This document shows, in pieces, positions 23,990 through 36,542 of a DNA stretch of 64,000 bases. Within the stretch, counting starts at the first letter, position 1; each line of letters begins with the position of its first letter. The DNA is taken from NCBI GenBank assembly GCA_948567375.1, contig OX419758.1, positions 18,357,001 to 18,421,000 of the forward strand. The letters are read 5' to 3'. Under the pieces are notes generated by a model. The model saw only the letters and a list, made by a program, of their open reading frames with translations, was not told the origin of the DNA and ran no database searches. Position numbers and translations under genes: made by a program. Origin of the DNA: Lunularia cruciata. Lineage: Eukaryota; Streptophyta; Marchantiopsida; Lunulariales; Lunulariaceae.

Positions 23990-25030
23990 TAAAATTACAG
24001 GCAGCTTTTTGTCGATAGTATTCCACTTCAATGAGAATTAAAGAGGTTAAATGCAGCCACGAAACTGACTTTGTAGAGTAACGTTGTCCGCCAAAGTCTT
24101 TAAACAAACCTTAAACTCGAATTAGAGAGTAAATATTCTCTATGTGTGAGATGGTTATTTTGAATATTCTGCACGTGTGAGATGGTTATTAGGTGAGTTT
24201 AACAAATTTCATGTACAAGCCAAAATGACCTCTCGTGAGTTTATAGCGAGTTTGCACAAGAAACTCAAAAGAGACTTCCGATGGAGAGCAAAATGAGCTA
24301 CACCAACGCTACCTTATCATTTCCTATTAAATATCATCATTAAACGCGATTGCCCATCGCAATCGCCTTTAATGCCAATTTAATTCTTTCATTTTACTTT
24401 GTGACACATCAGTTATTGGCGAGTTTGAGAAAATCTCATTTTTACTTTGTGGACAATGTTAGTGTATCTGAATAAACGGTCCAGCTCTGGAAAGTACTTG
24501 CTTCAGAGGATGATTATCAAGAAAGCACTGCCAGATGTTGGCGAAGGTCATATTCGACGGTTTATTTCGTTGAAGTTGTAGCACAAATCATTCAATGTCC
24601 TTCAATTTCTTCCCCAACAAAGTTGAACAGACTGATTCACATATGATGTCAATTTCTGTGTCTTCAATTGTGATCACATGCACTCGCATTCCGAAAAGAT
24701 GGTGAACAACTTCCCTACTGTTATTCTTATTTAACAAGGACCCTAACAACAGACTTCAGAGTACATACCTTTCTTCTGACAATACTTATATTAGGGTTCG
24801 TTAGGATCAATGCGGTTTATCTATAAAGTATATAAAACCTCTGAAGGTTTATTTATCATCTTTACTGACACAAAAGTGGACTAACCTTTCAATTTACAGG
24901 GTTGCATAAGTTTATCAGTTGTCACAAGTATCCCGTTGTTGGTAGGCTTCCCCAAACGGATCATCTTTTCTGTTTACGTACACCTTGTTAACGTTTGACC
25001 CTCTTCTGTTGGCAGATTCTTTTTAATATT
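23990..25030. repeat. Duplicated module B, third partial copy
   Basis: Shares 'cagctctggaaagtacttgc', 'gaaagcactgccagatgttg', 'gacaatacttatattagg' and 'gttgtcacaagtatcc' with module B at 19087 and 46591, in the same orientation but much more diverged. The minus-strand readings of the unidentified gene are broken here. Confidence 0.75.
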
Positions 25031-25639
25031 CCTTTAGCACATAATTGTTGTATGTCGAAATATATGGATTGGAGGGCCATAGAGATTTGAAAGTGGCACT
25101 TCCAACACAAAAATAGAATATAATGCGACTGGAGGAGCTGGAGATTTGCAACCATGTCAAATCGTGTAGTAGATCTTGTCATTATGTCGTAATTCTTATG
25201 CATGCTAAAACTTGCATCTATGACAGGAATTGACCGGGTTGGAATCTCCAGCTCCTCCAGCAGCATAATATTTTGTGTTGGACGTGTCACTTTCAAATCT
25301 CTGTGGAGCTCATAGTCAGTAGGTTTTAGTACTTTGCAACTAATTGAGGGAAGTGATATGCCAACGTGGAAGAATGCAGATTGGAAATTTACTACAAGTC
25401 GATTCAACTAAGAACAAACATTGCGAGATGTAGTACAAGTAGAGGTACGGGCCCATAACTTTGATCTGCTTGAAAGTAGATGTGGATTATACCAAGAAAT
25501 CAAATGGTTACTGCCTGAATAATCTCACAGGCTCTGAATAAAGTAATCTCACAGGGCTTCCGCGCCTTTGTATCCTTCCCTGGTTTCCTACATTCAATGC
25601 TATACTCTGCGATCTAGGCTTAACCTCCACCTCCCCTCC

Positions 25640-28330
25640 CCTCCGCTCCCCTCATGGATTGCAATATACAAAGACCTTCACCTGCGCCTGAGCAAAAAGA
25701 CTACGCAATAAGTTAAAAGTCAACTAGACCCATAGTTGTAAAAACCAATTTACCGTTTAAGTCATTCTTCGACTGTTATCGCGATAAGAGCCTCTTCGTA
25801 CTTGTTACTCCGCCAGACCTACAGATAGTGTCCAACATTGCCATCCGGAGAGGATAGAAGATAGTGTCAGCATGAACTCCAAACCGAAAATTTAAACGGT
25901 GACTGGCTGCATTCTACCCTAATCATCAATCCCTCCTAACAACGTGCACAGCTCCAGCTCCACAACACCTCGTAACTTAAAACATAGTAACGTTCTCCAA
26001 ACAACTGTAAATATCGATCAGACTGCTGGAAAAGAAATGGACAGAATGCTGATCGGAATACCGGAGAATGACAATATCGAGGTTGTTCCTGGATATCATA
26101 ACCAACCTTAGCTTTTCTGTATACTTCATCTTAAAACTTGAGAACACTTCCCGCTAGGTTCATACTACGTTCAACTTGGTGATAATTTCAGAAACAACAA
26201 ACATCCATTTTGCTGAGTACTACAGTCAATACTTTTATACTGACTTGACTTGAGATTATCGGCCTTGGTGCTGTATAATGTGGTATCTCCTTTCATTCAA
26301 ACTCCTGCTCTGTTCCCTTGAAGTCCTTTATGCCCTTTCTGAGAGGCCGACAACCATTGCTTATTGGAAAGCCGTATGTTTGACCCATCAAGAATTCAGT
26401 GCTCGCACTTGTATCTGTTGGAGTCTGGAAGACATTTCCTCTTTTCTTTCTCAGATGTCTGTACGTAGGTATTGAAACATACATTGGAAACGGAGTGGAA
26501 CAGGACATGATCCAACTCACGACAATAAAAAGGGTGAGTTACCTACAGGCACCACAATGTCATACATCTAGTGAAGTAAACGGATACCGAAACAAAATAA
26601 TGAGCAGGGGAAAAACTAGACTAGACCATGTATGCTCAATAAATATTATATTACAGGATTCTGTAAGGTGTAAACATACTGATTGTCAAGCACTGACTGC
26701 AAAACTATCAACAACATAGCCATTCCAGACATCTAGTTCAAAGAGATCACCGGTGCTATGACAGTTTCAGATGTCGTGAATTCCTTAGATTGCCAAGCAA
26801 TGCCGTGGATAAAATGCTTCCAGTCATGCAGAAGTTCCTGTCATGAAACGTTTACTTACCAGCCTCTTTCTCTTCATCGATATAACTGAGACTAAGACCC
26901 TTATTAGCAGCCATTCCTACTACATGCAAAGAAGCAGGATAAATTAGATAAAAGGGCTTTCCACGTAGCGTGCACAGACGGACATGACTGATCGGCCCAA
27001 AAACATCTCACAATTATATGCTGGAAACTGGACTCTGTTTGGAAGGGGTATATGACTAGTGAGAGCTGAAGCAGTTCGTACAACGGGAAATCCACACCAT
27101 CGTGACTACACAAAATCTGATGATGGACTATACCCCCTCCAACGGGAGGTGGAGAGTAACCATTACTCGGACACAAGCAACGTCTCTTTCAATATCTGAA
27201 AAACCTAAATCTTGTCCTTAACGTACACCTTGACATAGTCGGAGTCCTTAAAAGACCTGAAACGTCCAGCGGCCATCTCCAGCAATGCGTCGGACGCTAT
27301 GATATTCAACTTTCTTCATTGCCGGTAATGTTCCCTGCCTACAAGAGGATGATCAGCGAAGTACACGTTTTCACTGAGATGAATCTTGTGTCTGTGTGTA
27401 ACCTAGTCCTTTTAGCAGATGAAAGTGGGCAGAAGACTTCAAAAGTGAGGTTTCAACCAACCAGACAGAACCAGGACCAGAAAATAAAAAGTGCAGATGC
27501 TCAGTTCAAGTATGAACTGTGTAAATATATCCTGCATGGACGGTTATTGCAAACAGTACCTTCTCACACTATTCGTTTTATACGGTGAAAATACTGACTT
27601 TGCTTGACGAGCTCCGCCAAGCGGTTTAATTCGTGCAAAGAAAGAAGTTGGCTTCTTTACCACCAGAGAATGCCGCTAGAATTGACGCAAAAGGAGCACT
27701 CAGCAAATAACACTCCTCCGTTTCAAAGCGGTGCCATCCGCGAACTGAACAACAACACTCTTTGCAGTAAACGAATTCACTCACCTGAAAACAATTAACC
27801 ACAGAAATGAAAAGGTTGATTCTTCGGTAGCGCTCTAAACGAGTAAATTTACGCTCCCAGAAAGTGGACAGAGTGACATGTCGAATTTACAACCCAACTT
27901 TTGCATTTATCTTCTGACTCCAGTCTATTGCCAGGAATCTACTGCTTCAATTGCGAGACATTACGGCCACCTTCACCTGAAACGAGTTGCTCTTCTAAAG
28001 CCATTGGAACTAAAGAAGTAACCTGCTTATGGACTACCCCTAGTACGATGACCAGGACAGAGTACTCCAAGTTGAGCAATCCCTACTACTCAACCATGAA
28101 CACAGAAAGCTTGGGAGTCAGTCTACTCTTCAAGGTCACGAATCCGCTGGAAAGTCGATATATCATTTCGTGCAATTGTGGGTGGGAGAGCACAGGGCAA
28201 GCAATGATTAGCATCACAACAACTTAGTGCCCAATGTTTGTTCCAGTGATGATGAGGTATCTTCCTTAGACTCTATCCCGGATACATCTTCTACTAATCT
28301 CCTGACCCAAATTTGTCGACTGGTTTGAAA
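25640..28330. repeat. Duplicated module C, copy 1
   Basis: Similar (roughly 85-90%) to 49630-52400 in the same orientation, from 'atggattgcaatatacaa' to 'ggatacatcttc-actaatctcctg'. It holds the broken OTU-type protease gene on the minus strand. Confidence 0.9.
26860..28004 (-). pseudogene. OTU-type cysteine protease gene, broken copy
   Basis: Minus-strand exons match those of the copy at 50871-52047. Exon 1 is 28004-27977 (ATG, MALEEQLVS), an altered exon 2 lies near 27800-27600, the OTU core exon is 27338-27257 (HSVRRIAGDGRW) and the next exon is 26923-26860 (GMAANKGLSLSYIDEE). In OTU proteases the motif is GDGxC with Asp and catalytic Cys. Here the Cys codon is TGG (Trp). The acceptor before the last exon reads CATG instead of CAG, and exon 2 is scrambled. 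All three point to a dead gene. Confidence 0.65.
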
Positions 28331-28744
28331 TGCAGTTAAATTGAAAGGCTCAAAGATGGTTAAAAGTCATGAGTAATTGGTTAGAAAGAAACATAGCAAG
28401 GAATAACCCAACAGGTTCAACTAGATGAACCATTCTTTCCTCTTTTTGGGGGTAGTGTAGGAAATCGTGTTGCTCTTGAATTGTAGGATATAGTAGGTGA
28501 GGTAATTGATCCGTGGTTATGAGGTGCTGTACTAGGAAAGGCTAGGAGTGTTACTCCTTACTACAAGCTAAAAGGGGTCAAAAGGCAACACAAACTATGA
28601 CTGCATCGAACTGGTAGTACTATTTGGTAACAGAACCAGTCTAGTTCATTGGTGCTACTTGCAGAAGGCAGAAAGTTGAAGAGATGTGATCTTTAAATAG
28701 GAAAGTAGTTTCAGAATCCTCAAAGATAATCCACATTAACACCT

Positions 28745-28912
28745 GTTAGCGCACTCTGTTCCTATGTCAACATCGTGTTCGTATACTTAGGTCTGAGATC
28801 AGTGTTCAGCAATGGAGTCCCATACTTCGTTAGCGCACTCTGTTCTTAAGTCAACAACGTGTTCGTCTACTTAAGTATGAGATCACTGTTCAGCAATTGG
28901 TTTCCATACTTC
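28745..28912. repeat. Tandem duplication, 84 bp x 2
   Basis: Units begin GTTAGCGCACTCTGTTC at 28745 and 28829 and end CATACTTC; about 85% identical. No coding meaning seen. Confidence 0.9.
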
Positions 28913-28919
28913 ACTCTGT

Positions 28920-29940
28920 GCCTTTATGTATTAGAGAAAGTACTCCAATCCCCCTGTGTGCGAAGGTTACTCTTAGTACTAAAGCAATTGGAAGTGAAGC
29001 TATCATGATCGTGGCTCTCTGACTACAATCATATAATCCATATAATACCCATGGCATGCAGGAGTCATAAATCCACTTCACGTGTGTCCTGTTGATCACC
29101 TGCTGGCATCCCATCAAACTGAAGGTGACTGACGTATCAAGGTAGCATTTCTCAGGACAGAAACATTGAAAGACCTAAATGGAGATGCATTTGTACTGAA
29201 TGCCATCTTGCCCTGCGGGAACAAACCTGACCATGCATCACTTCATGTATGGCAAATATAAAGTCCCACGAGATCCTAACTGCCAGCAATACCATAACAA
29301 GCCAAGAAATGGGAAGCTGGGGTTCTGTTTTATCCGGGGTGGAATCTGTATACAATATTATATGCAAAAGCGTGACATTGGTACCTGATCTGGACCAAAG
29401 TCTTACTGCAATCGAATATAGACGACTCTGGGAAGAGGAATCGAGCTCAATGACATGAGTACCGTGTTTCGAGCTACCGTAAATCTACCGTCATATGCAT
29501 AACTTCCATCATCACGTCCCCATTCGCAGCACACCTGCTCAATGTCATAGAATATATATAATACGCATACAAAGCAACTCATGTATGGCGTTGTGGATCT
29601 CTTTTCGCAGAATGTGATGTATCTACCGCAGAAGTTTCATGATCAGCAGCATTCCTGATTTGAAAACCACCTTGATAGTGTATCGGACTGTCCGCTGTGG
29701 AGATATCCCCCTGATTTTTCCTTTAAAGAAGTAGATATTGCCGATACCGACGAGATTCACCTCCAGATCTGAAGTGAAGGATTGCGCATACTAAGAACGA
29801 CATTTCGTTTTGTTCGAAATCTTCGTCTGTATTATCAGCCCTACTAGATCAGTCATAGTCATTTGGGGCGAAAGCTTTATCGAAATTCTACTGTCTCGCA
29901 GCTCCGTGAAGCTACGAGATTGTGTCAGCTTAATCTAATT
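28920..29940. other. No recognisable gene
   Basis: Short frames only (for example 29200-29388 on plus). The segment has no second copy in the window up to about 29760, after which module D similarity to 52420 onward begins ('gatctgaagtgaaggattg'). Confidence 0.45.
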
Positions 29941-29951
29941 TATCTGAGGGC

Positions 29952-30560
29952 ATGGCGGGACTAAATGAGGATGCAAGCACCTCGACTGTCGTGCTATCAA
30001 ATCAATCTGTTGCAATAGGTGAGGACCCCTCGAGCACCACAAGCAATCTCGAGGAAGAGGAAGGCGAGGGAGGAGATAACGATGACAAAGAGCTACCAGA
30101 TGATCTCTGGTTTCGTTGGAGGACCTTCGGCTGAAGACAGGAGATATACCATTTTTACAACAGCTTCGCTGCTAACTGATTGGACTACGGTGATGTCTTT
30201 TACGAAATCGGACAGCTAGTTGCGGTTGGTTAGAGTATTGAAGAGTCTCCGGCGCACCTCAGTTTGAAATGTCGAGCATAGCAGTGGTGCACCGGAGACT
30301 CCTTCAGACTTTTAGCGACTGCAAATGATTGAGGAATTTTGACTTCGATAGCCAAAAATGGACACCCACGCGGAGCGGAAGTTGATGATTCAACGATGCA
30401 ACTGCCCTGGTTTGAAATCGCAGGGATGTGACAGGAGGCCTACATGGCGAACGATATAGCGAAGGTGATCGGCGACGCTCCTAGTCTAAAGAGTGTCAGC
30501 TTCTTGTGTAGACGAGTTGGATCCGGTGGAGGTCTTACCGGTTGCGCTAGTGCGACGTGC
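29952..30560 (+). pseudogene. LRR-like gene 5' end, broken copy 1
   Basis: A 60-codon start frame (MAGLNEDASTSTVVLSNQ, then an acidic EEEEGEGGDNDDKE run) is followed after stops by segments shared with 52680-53690. One of these is NDIAKVIGDAPSLKSVSFLC near 30450-30510, whose spacing of hydrophobic residues resembles a leucine-rich repeat. Stops and shifts interrupt it. The full protein is not recognisable. Confidence 0.42.
30160..30255 (+). repeat. Inverted repeat arm 1 (donor-like segment)
   Basis: About 95 bases beginning 'gcttcgctgctaactgattg' reappear inverted at 31130-31226 with only a few mismatches. This arm lies within the LRR-like remnant and is also matched at 52880-52920, so it is the original location. 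Confidence 0.88.
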
Positions 30561-30959
30561 ACCCGGTCTTAATGACCTATATATCCAGCCAGTCGATGCA
30601 GCACAACCTAACAAGGTAACCAGATTAATAAAATTCTTATTTTCAGTTTATTAAAATTAAAATATTTTTAATAAGATATTTTTAATATTCTTATTAATTA
30701 AATATTTAATCTAATTAATATTTTTTTATTTTATTGATATATATTATAACACTTACAGTCTTGTTCATTATCAATTATTATAGACTAATGTATATATTTT
30801 AATATATTAAAATGATATAAAAATGATTTTAATGATATTTATTATATCTAAAAAATAATTTAATTTTTATTAATTTACTTGTAAATAAAAACAAAATTAA
30901 TATAAAAAACTACTTTAAGAAATTTAAATTATTACATGCTACTAATTATAAAACCAAAT

Positions 30960-31360
30960 GCTAATACTCACAGGTTTTGGTATATCTAAAAGGAGAAAAG
31001 GAAGACCATGTAGTAAACATGAAGGATGGGAAGACCCCATCAAGCCATGCAAGGGAGGGACAAAAAGGTAAAATGGGGCTAAGCTCCAATAGAGTCTAAC
31101 TTGCATAGCTTGGATATATATGGTGCTATGCGCTGGAGACTCTTCAATACTCTAACCAACCGCAACTAGCTGTCCAATTTTGTAAAAGACATCACCGTAG
31201 TCCAATCAGTTAGCAGCGAAGCTAGCACTATAGCACCTAATATATCCAAGCTATGCAAGTCAGATGGTCTACAAACAACTGAAGCATCCGAAAAAGCATC
31301 ACCTAGTGTGATTGCTCTCCTATGGATTGTGCCAGCCATTGCACTCTGTGGAGCAATGGA
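30960..31360 (-). repeat. Dispersed repeat end sequence, copy 1
   Basis: Landmarks 'gaagaccccatcaagccatgc', 'ggtaaaatgggg', 'ccaagctatgcaag' and 'gtgtgattgctctc' recur at 56985-57160 (same orientation) and inverted at 53875-54060. It lies downstream, in minus-strand sense, of the LINE-like fragment, so it could be that family's 3' end. Interrupted by the captured segment at 31100-31259. Confidence 0.7.
31100..31259. mobile_element. Captured host segment between inverted element ends
   Basis: A 30-base sequence at 31100-31129 (starts CTTGCATAGCTTGG) is the reverse complement of 31230-31259 with about three mismatches. Between them lie about 95 bases that are an inverted copy of 30160-30255 from the LRR-like remnant. 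The flanking 30-mer belongs to the dispersed repeat also present at 57087-57110. Thus a piece of host gene sits in a hairpin formed by two inverted pieces of a mobile repeat. Confidence 0.78.
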
Positions 31361-31366
31361 CACATG

Positions 31367-32128
31367 CTATCTAAAATATGTATGAAGTATGAGAGTGAAA
31401 GTGGATACCCCATGGCGCCCACCATGATAAGCTTTTATGCACTCCCTGACGAATGTGTCTAACGCCGTGTCCATCGTTCCATATAACTCCAAGGCTAGAG
31501 GAACAAAGAGGTTACTTCGCTGCATGCTCCTATACTTGGAGACCTTGCGACCTATTGCTGCACTCGCCTGCCATCCATGGGGATGGGTAATCACTCTCTC
31601 CGACATTGTATCTCGCGTAGGATCCGTAACCACGACAGCTGCTATTGTCACTTGATCATCTCGGTCCAAGTATAAGTATGCCTTGACATATGTCATATGC
31701 AAAGCACACGAACGCTCCCTCCAAGCCAAGTATCCACTCTCTCGTGCCATAGCAAACACTATGTCCCTAATAGCATCATGTGTAGCTATCCTCTATCCTC
31801 CAAAAGGACATCGTGTCATATGGACCGCTGCTACATCTAGTGTAGAACCACACTCACAAGTGAGCAAGGCAGATGCAGATGGGTGGACCAAACCTAGACA
31901 AAACCTCATTGTTGTAGAGAAAGTAATTGGTGCGAGGCGGAATGCCCTAATGCACGGTCGAGCTAGGATCCAAGAGCCTGCACCCTTGCCAGAGCAAGAG
32001 CAAAAATGTGCTCTAGTAGCCTGAGGAATGGACGAGTCAACTAAGAGAAAATGTAGCTTATGCTCACACTGTTGCTCCATCAAGGAAGACTCTAAACCTC
32101 TAGTCCAATGTGAGGATAGTGAAACCAA
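31367..32128 (-). pseudogene. Non-LTR (LINE-type) retroelement C-terminal fragment
   Basis: Minus strand, two frames. 32128-31793 reads CSGKGAGSWILARP, then MRFCLGL and a CECGS...H..RCPFGG Cys/His cluster. 31759-31367 continues with REsGYL, AAVVVTDPTRDTM and LFVPLALELYGTMDTALDTF. This 'GAGSW...CxCG...GG...DPT...FVPLALExxG' series is familiar from the region downstream of reverse transcriptase in some non-LTR elements, perhaps a nuclease-like end domain. The RT itself is absent. The two frames are joined by a frameshift near 31790. Confidence 0.55.
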
Positions 32129-32269
32129 AGATGGAAAGTACTCTCATGCCGTTAGGATAGACTACCTCTCGTCTGCCGAAGTAACTAATAGAGGAAAAAG
32201 ATCCCTCCTCCACCTCTATCACATAAGTCTCCAACACTGCACTATCAACAAACACAAAATGAGATATAT

Positions 32270-34091
32270 CTAAAAATGTAACTTGAATATTGTATATCAT
32301 TTTCTTCCACCAGCGGTAAAGTTTATGGGAATCCAAACCATCTTTAGTTTTGTTGCATATCATTGGATCAATACACGTTGAGAAATTATTTTGCCATATT
32401 CAACGTAGGCTAGTTCATAACTTGATATCCTTTACATTTGCAATCCAAAATAATCTCTTTGTGAATCACATAACCACATATATAAACATATCTCTTACCA
32501 ATCTCTTGAAGAAAGGCAACCCGCGGATAGCAAGAAGGACTAGAGGACTAACTAAGATGATGATTAAATTATGATATGTTTGCGCTCATTTGGAATAGAG
32601 TCTAAATGCACAAAACCTTCTAGACTTTCTTATACAATCTTCTTATGTTTGGAGAGTTATATATTGAAGACTTTTGTTTGCTATTTGTATTTAACTTCTG
32701 TTTGGCAAAAAGGATTTTGGATGTTATATGTTTCTAATTGTATTTTATTAGTGCCATAAGAACCGCTAGAAGGTGAATTTATACTTTGTATTTGATAAGA
32801 CAAGAATTAGTTTAAAAAAATTTGACCAAAATAGACAAATTAATAAAGAGTGATGGGAGGGGAGATTACTATCACACTTTTGAATTGCTCCATGGTCAAA
32901 TTTTTAATGTCCAGAAAAATAAAAGGATAAATTGAGTTTATACCATTATAAGAGAAGATAATTTCAAAATATATTAAATATTAAAAATCTATGGTTTTAT
33001 CTTTCTAGTTTTAAAAGCCCTATTTTCTATTTTCACTACTCACTTTTTCAATATTCTTGAATTTTTTCCAAACTTTATTTCTTACGTCATATTAGGAATA
33101 AAATATCAGTGATTCTCTTTTCAGGAGTTTTAGAAAAGACAATTTAAAGTAAGAGGATCAAGATGATTATTGGGTTCATCAATGGATTTGACAACAAAAA
33201 AAGCTAGTTTACCCAATATTTATGTTGGAAAGTAAATTGTAGTAACTGTTCTCTTTGTGTATGTCATCTGAATAAAAAAATTATTCCAAATCTCTTCATT
33301 CAAGGTATGATAATGAGATTGATAATGGAGAAGTTTATAGTTTTATATATGGAACAAAAACTCTATTTTATAATCTATTTTGTATGTGTAAATGAAGCAT
33401 TGTCAACCAAACCTTTTCTTGCTGGTCAATACAAGTTAGAGATTTTTATGTATTATGCAAGTGGAGACTATAATCTGTAAAGCCTTTCCAATCTTTATAC
33501 ATTATAATGATTAGAAACTTATAATATTCTATAAAGCACTTAAAATCAGTAGTAGGTGTCATTATAATTTCAAGATAAGATATTATACTCGTTATTGAAC
33601 ATTTACATTTAGCCATGTGAGAAGGTCCAATGATTAGATCATATTCATTTTGATTTAAAAGTAAACTCTACTAGTAATAGTATGAGTTTCTTAAATAGAT
33701 ATATCATCGAGCATTCTCCAAATTATTTTTCCACTACACCCATACTCCAAAATTATATTTAATGGTCTATTTCCATAGTTCAGGTTTTGAGTTATCCAAT
33801 AAACTATTGGTGCGATAAATATTTATATCCTCTTCTAATATTTCATAAAATTTTCAATTAAATTATTTTATTATTAGCAAAACAAAATATGAATTATTTA
33901 TAAACCAATAATTTATTCTTCTATAAGCATCCCTTGCTAGATTATCAATAGATCATCTCAAATAATTATTTAGTCTAATCATACAGGATATTTGTAATTA
34001 TTCCATTATTATACTTTCAATATTAAAGTCAAAGTAGTTTAAAACTACAATATAACCTCGATCTTGGAAGTCAAATGTAATAAAATAAACA

Positions 34092-34126
<35 letters not shown>

Positions 34127-34310
34127 AATATTGCTAGCTATCTTTGGAAAAGGGAAAAGTTAGGTTTTGGAAAGCTAGGTAAACAAGACATGATAATGAG
34201 GCAAAATTTTGTTGAAAATAAGGCAGAAATTAATATTTTTTACCATATTTTTTAAGATTTGGAGATACTCTTATCATTTATTAGAATATGATTTTTAATT
34301 GTAATATAAA
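32270..34310. repeat. AT-rich dispersed repeat, long copy
   Basis: Collinear with 54880-56360 over about 2 kb despite strong drift. Shared landmarks include 'aaattattttgcc', 'gaatagagtctaaatgcac', 'gaattgctccat-gtcaa', 'ttatgtccagaa', 'ttggagatactcttatca' and 'atagatggat'. Very AT-rich, no recognised coding region. Possibly the body of the family whose end lies at 30960-31360. Confidence 0.68.
34094..34122. repeat. (TA)n microsatellite
   Basis: About fourteen uninterrupted TA units. Non-coding. Confidence 0.97.
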
Positions 34311-34786
34311 TAACATACAATTAAGGAGAAAAATCAAATAGATGGATTACCATGGAATAGATGCTGAATGAAAAATTGAATTGTTTAGAAAGACAATCTA
34401 TTAATGTAACACACAAAAGCTTCAAATCGTTTTATTTCCATATGTTTTAAACATATTATATTCTTTCCTGATTTGAAAGTTTCTTCATAATATTAATACA
34501 TCCAATGATTTGGACCAATGAAGAGTTCTGATATGGATTATTATGCCAAGAGATTCAAAATGATCACTCAATCATCAAAGTCTCAATTTACAATAAGAAA
34601 AGCTATTAATAACTTTAACTAAGATGTTATTATCATATTGATTTATTTGAGTGAATTTATTGAAACTAAACTAAATCATTAATGATTGTAAAAAATATTC
34701 TTAAATTGAAGGTTTTCTTAAAACAAAGCAACCTTAATTGGAATAGAAATTTGTTGCCGCCCAACCTGGTGAATGGATCAGCTAGG

Positions 34787-34996
34787 TGAGTGAAGGTAAA
34801 AGATTTCATGGCAGTGGTCATTGGGAAGTTAGCTTGATGCTCTAGGCGGCCAATGGATCACTTGTCCTTCATAGGGATAGAGATAGTATAATGAGTGAAG
34901 GTAGAAGATTTCATGGCAGTGGTCATTGGAAAGTTAGCTTGATGCTCTAGGCGGTCAATGGATCACTTGTCCTTCGTAAGGATAGAGAGAGTAAAA
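34787..34996. repeat. Tandem duplication, 105 bp x 2
   Basis: Units begin TGAGTGAAGGTA at 34787 and 34892; both contain 'gatttcatggcagtggtcat' and 'gatcacttgtccttc'. About 95% identical, hence recent. Confidence 0.92.
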
Positions 34997-35400
34997 TAAA
35001 AAGGAACAAATCCATTATCCTATAGTGAACAAAACTCTCTAAAAACAAAGTACAGACTTCCTCTTAGAGTACAAAAGTTTGTATCTTAATCTTGTTTATT
35101 GTTTTAGTATTGTCATAGCAAACCTTTGGTATAGTAGTTCAAGAAAGACCTAATGAATTTGGATAGCTACAAAAACTAGGATTTGCATCTCTTAACTTGA
35201 TTCCCATTCGGCAGATTATTTGTATAGAGTTCCTTTTTATGAGTGTGTTTTTTTCAACCTAAAAGCATGTCTAGACTCCTTTGAACATACAAGGATAATG
35301 AAAATCTCCTTTTGTTATCAATCATCTATCTCAGGAGGATTTGCTTACTTGGGAGAGCATTTCCTTGAGAATTTCCTTGAGCAAAATATTGTTCACAATC

Positions 35401-35765
35401 TGTAGAAGACCGAATCTAAAGAGAGAAATAGGAGAATGGAAACTCACCTTGGGACACTTGAATGAGGGAAAATTCCAAATGCCTAGCATGAGCTTCGGCT
35501 TTGGTATTTATAGGTAGCATACAAGGCCCTTGAGAAGTTTCTCAAGAAACTTCCTTGAGTCACTTTCTTAGAGTGCAAGCCAAGTTAACTAGGAAGCTTC
35601 CTTCTAGAAGCCGTCTACTTGGCGTGCAAGCTAAGCAAATTAGAAGCTTTTAGAAGCTTCCTTTTAGAAGCTACCTGCTTGGGATGCAAGTTAACTAGTC
35701 GAGAAGCTTCCCAAGCTTCTTAGGTGCTTTTGGAATATTTTAGGCTAATTTGGTTTATTGTAATA
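35401..35765 (-). repeat. Ty3/gypsy LTR fragment (minus strand)
   Basis: Reverse complement of the 6709-7126 LTR from about its position 60 to its end: it has the AAGCTTCT-rich part, the TATAAATA box and the 'gattcggtct' end. The missing LTR start is found 740 bases away at 36503-36542, suggesting an insertion inside this LTR. Confidence 0.82.
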
Positions 35766-36080
35766 CCAAGAGCTAGCCATATAATCTAGAGGTGAAATTT
35801 GGTTTGGTAACATCTAGAATGATGTTATACATGATGATCAAAATAGATCAGATAGAATTATCACCAAAAGAGTACTCTACTAATAGAGCAGAAACCAAAA
35901 TATACTTGAGAACCTTAGAACCAATAGCTAGACATATGATTTAAAAGTGAGAATTGGTTTGATAACATCTAGAAGGATGTTACACATGATGGACTAAATA
36001 GATTAAAAAGAGATATCACCAAAAGGGGACTTCTAATAATAGAGTAGGAACCAAAATATGCCTGAAATCTTTGAAGGCAA
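35766..36080. repeat. Tandem duplication, about 157 bp x 2
   Basis: Units start with AGCTAG-CATAT at about 35770 and 35927 and both contain 'ttggttt-gtaacatctaga' and 'tatcaccaaaag'. About 80% identical. Confidence 0.78.
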
Positions 36081-36502
36081 TTTCGGAGGCCTAAACGGAT
36101 GAATTATGCCTCAAAAATGTGCAAATATCCCCCAATAGAGGAAAGGTTGGCCTTCCCCCCTGGTTTGTCTCATCGAGAGCTTTTCAACGGTACCTTCTGT
36201 GATTTTGAGACTCCCACATGAAGATTCCCTAAAAGATTCTCTCTAGTCAAAGCTTGTTTGACCAACCAGATAGGACCTAGACGGACATGTCACCCATCCA
36301 AGTAAGTAAGCCAAGGGTGGAGCTTGCTGATAGGTCACTTATCTGTGTGCCTAATCCTATGGTGGAGCTTCCTTGGAGGAGATCCTCTTTGTCTATATAA
36401 TAAAGAGAAGGTGCTCCTTTGGGGCATCGAATGTTGAGTGTGTAATTTGTGTTTCTCTCTCTTCTTTTGTCCTCGGAGTATTAAACTTATTCCATACTTT
36501 TT
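35766..36502. mobile_element. Probable insertion splitting an LTR
   Basis: This segment separates the two parts of a minus-strand LTR. It contains a tandem pair of about 157 bp (35770 and 35927) and, on the plus strand, a TATATAATAAAG box near 36392 followed by a CT-rich leader. That would suit a solo LTR of another family. Its exact ends and any target-site duplication were not resolved. Confidence 0.45.
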
Positions 36503-36542
36503 TAGCCTTATTAGCTACGTCGCTAAACTCCATGTTGTTACA
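36503..36542 (-). repeat. Start of minus-strand Ty3/gypsy LTR
   Basis: Reverse complement begins TGTAACAACATGGAGTTTAG at 36542, matching the start of the LTR at 6709. It appears to be the missing front of the fragment at 35401-35765. Confidence 0.75.

Noticed and set aside
31437-32024. Plus-strand frames of 72 and 113 codons
   Set aside because: Opposite strand of the LINE-like fragment, which carries the recognisable motifs.
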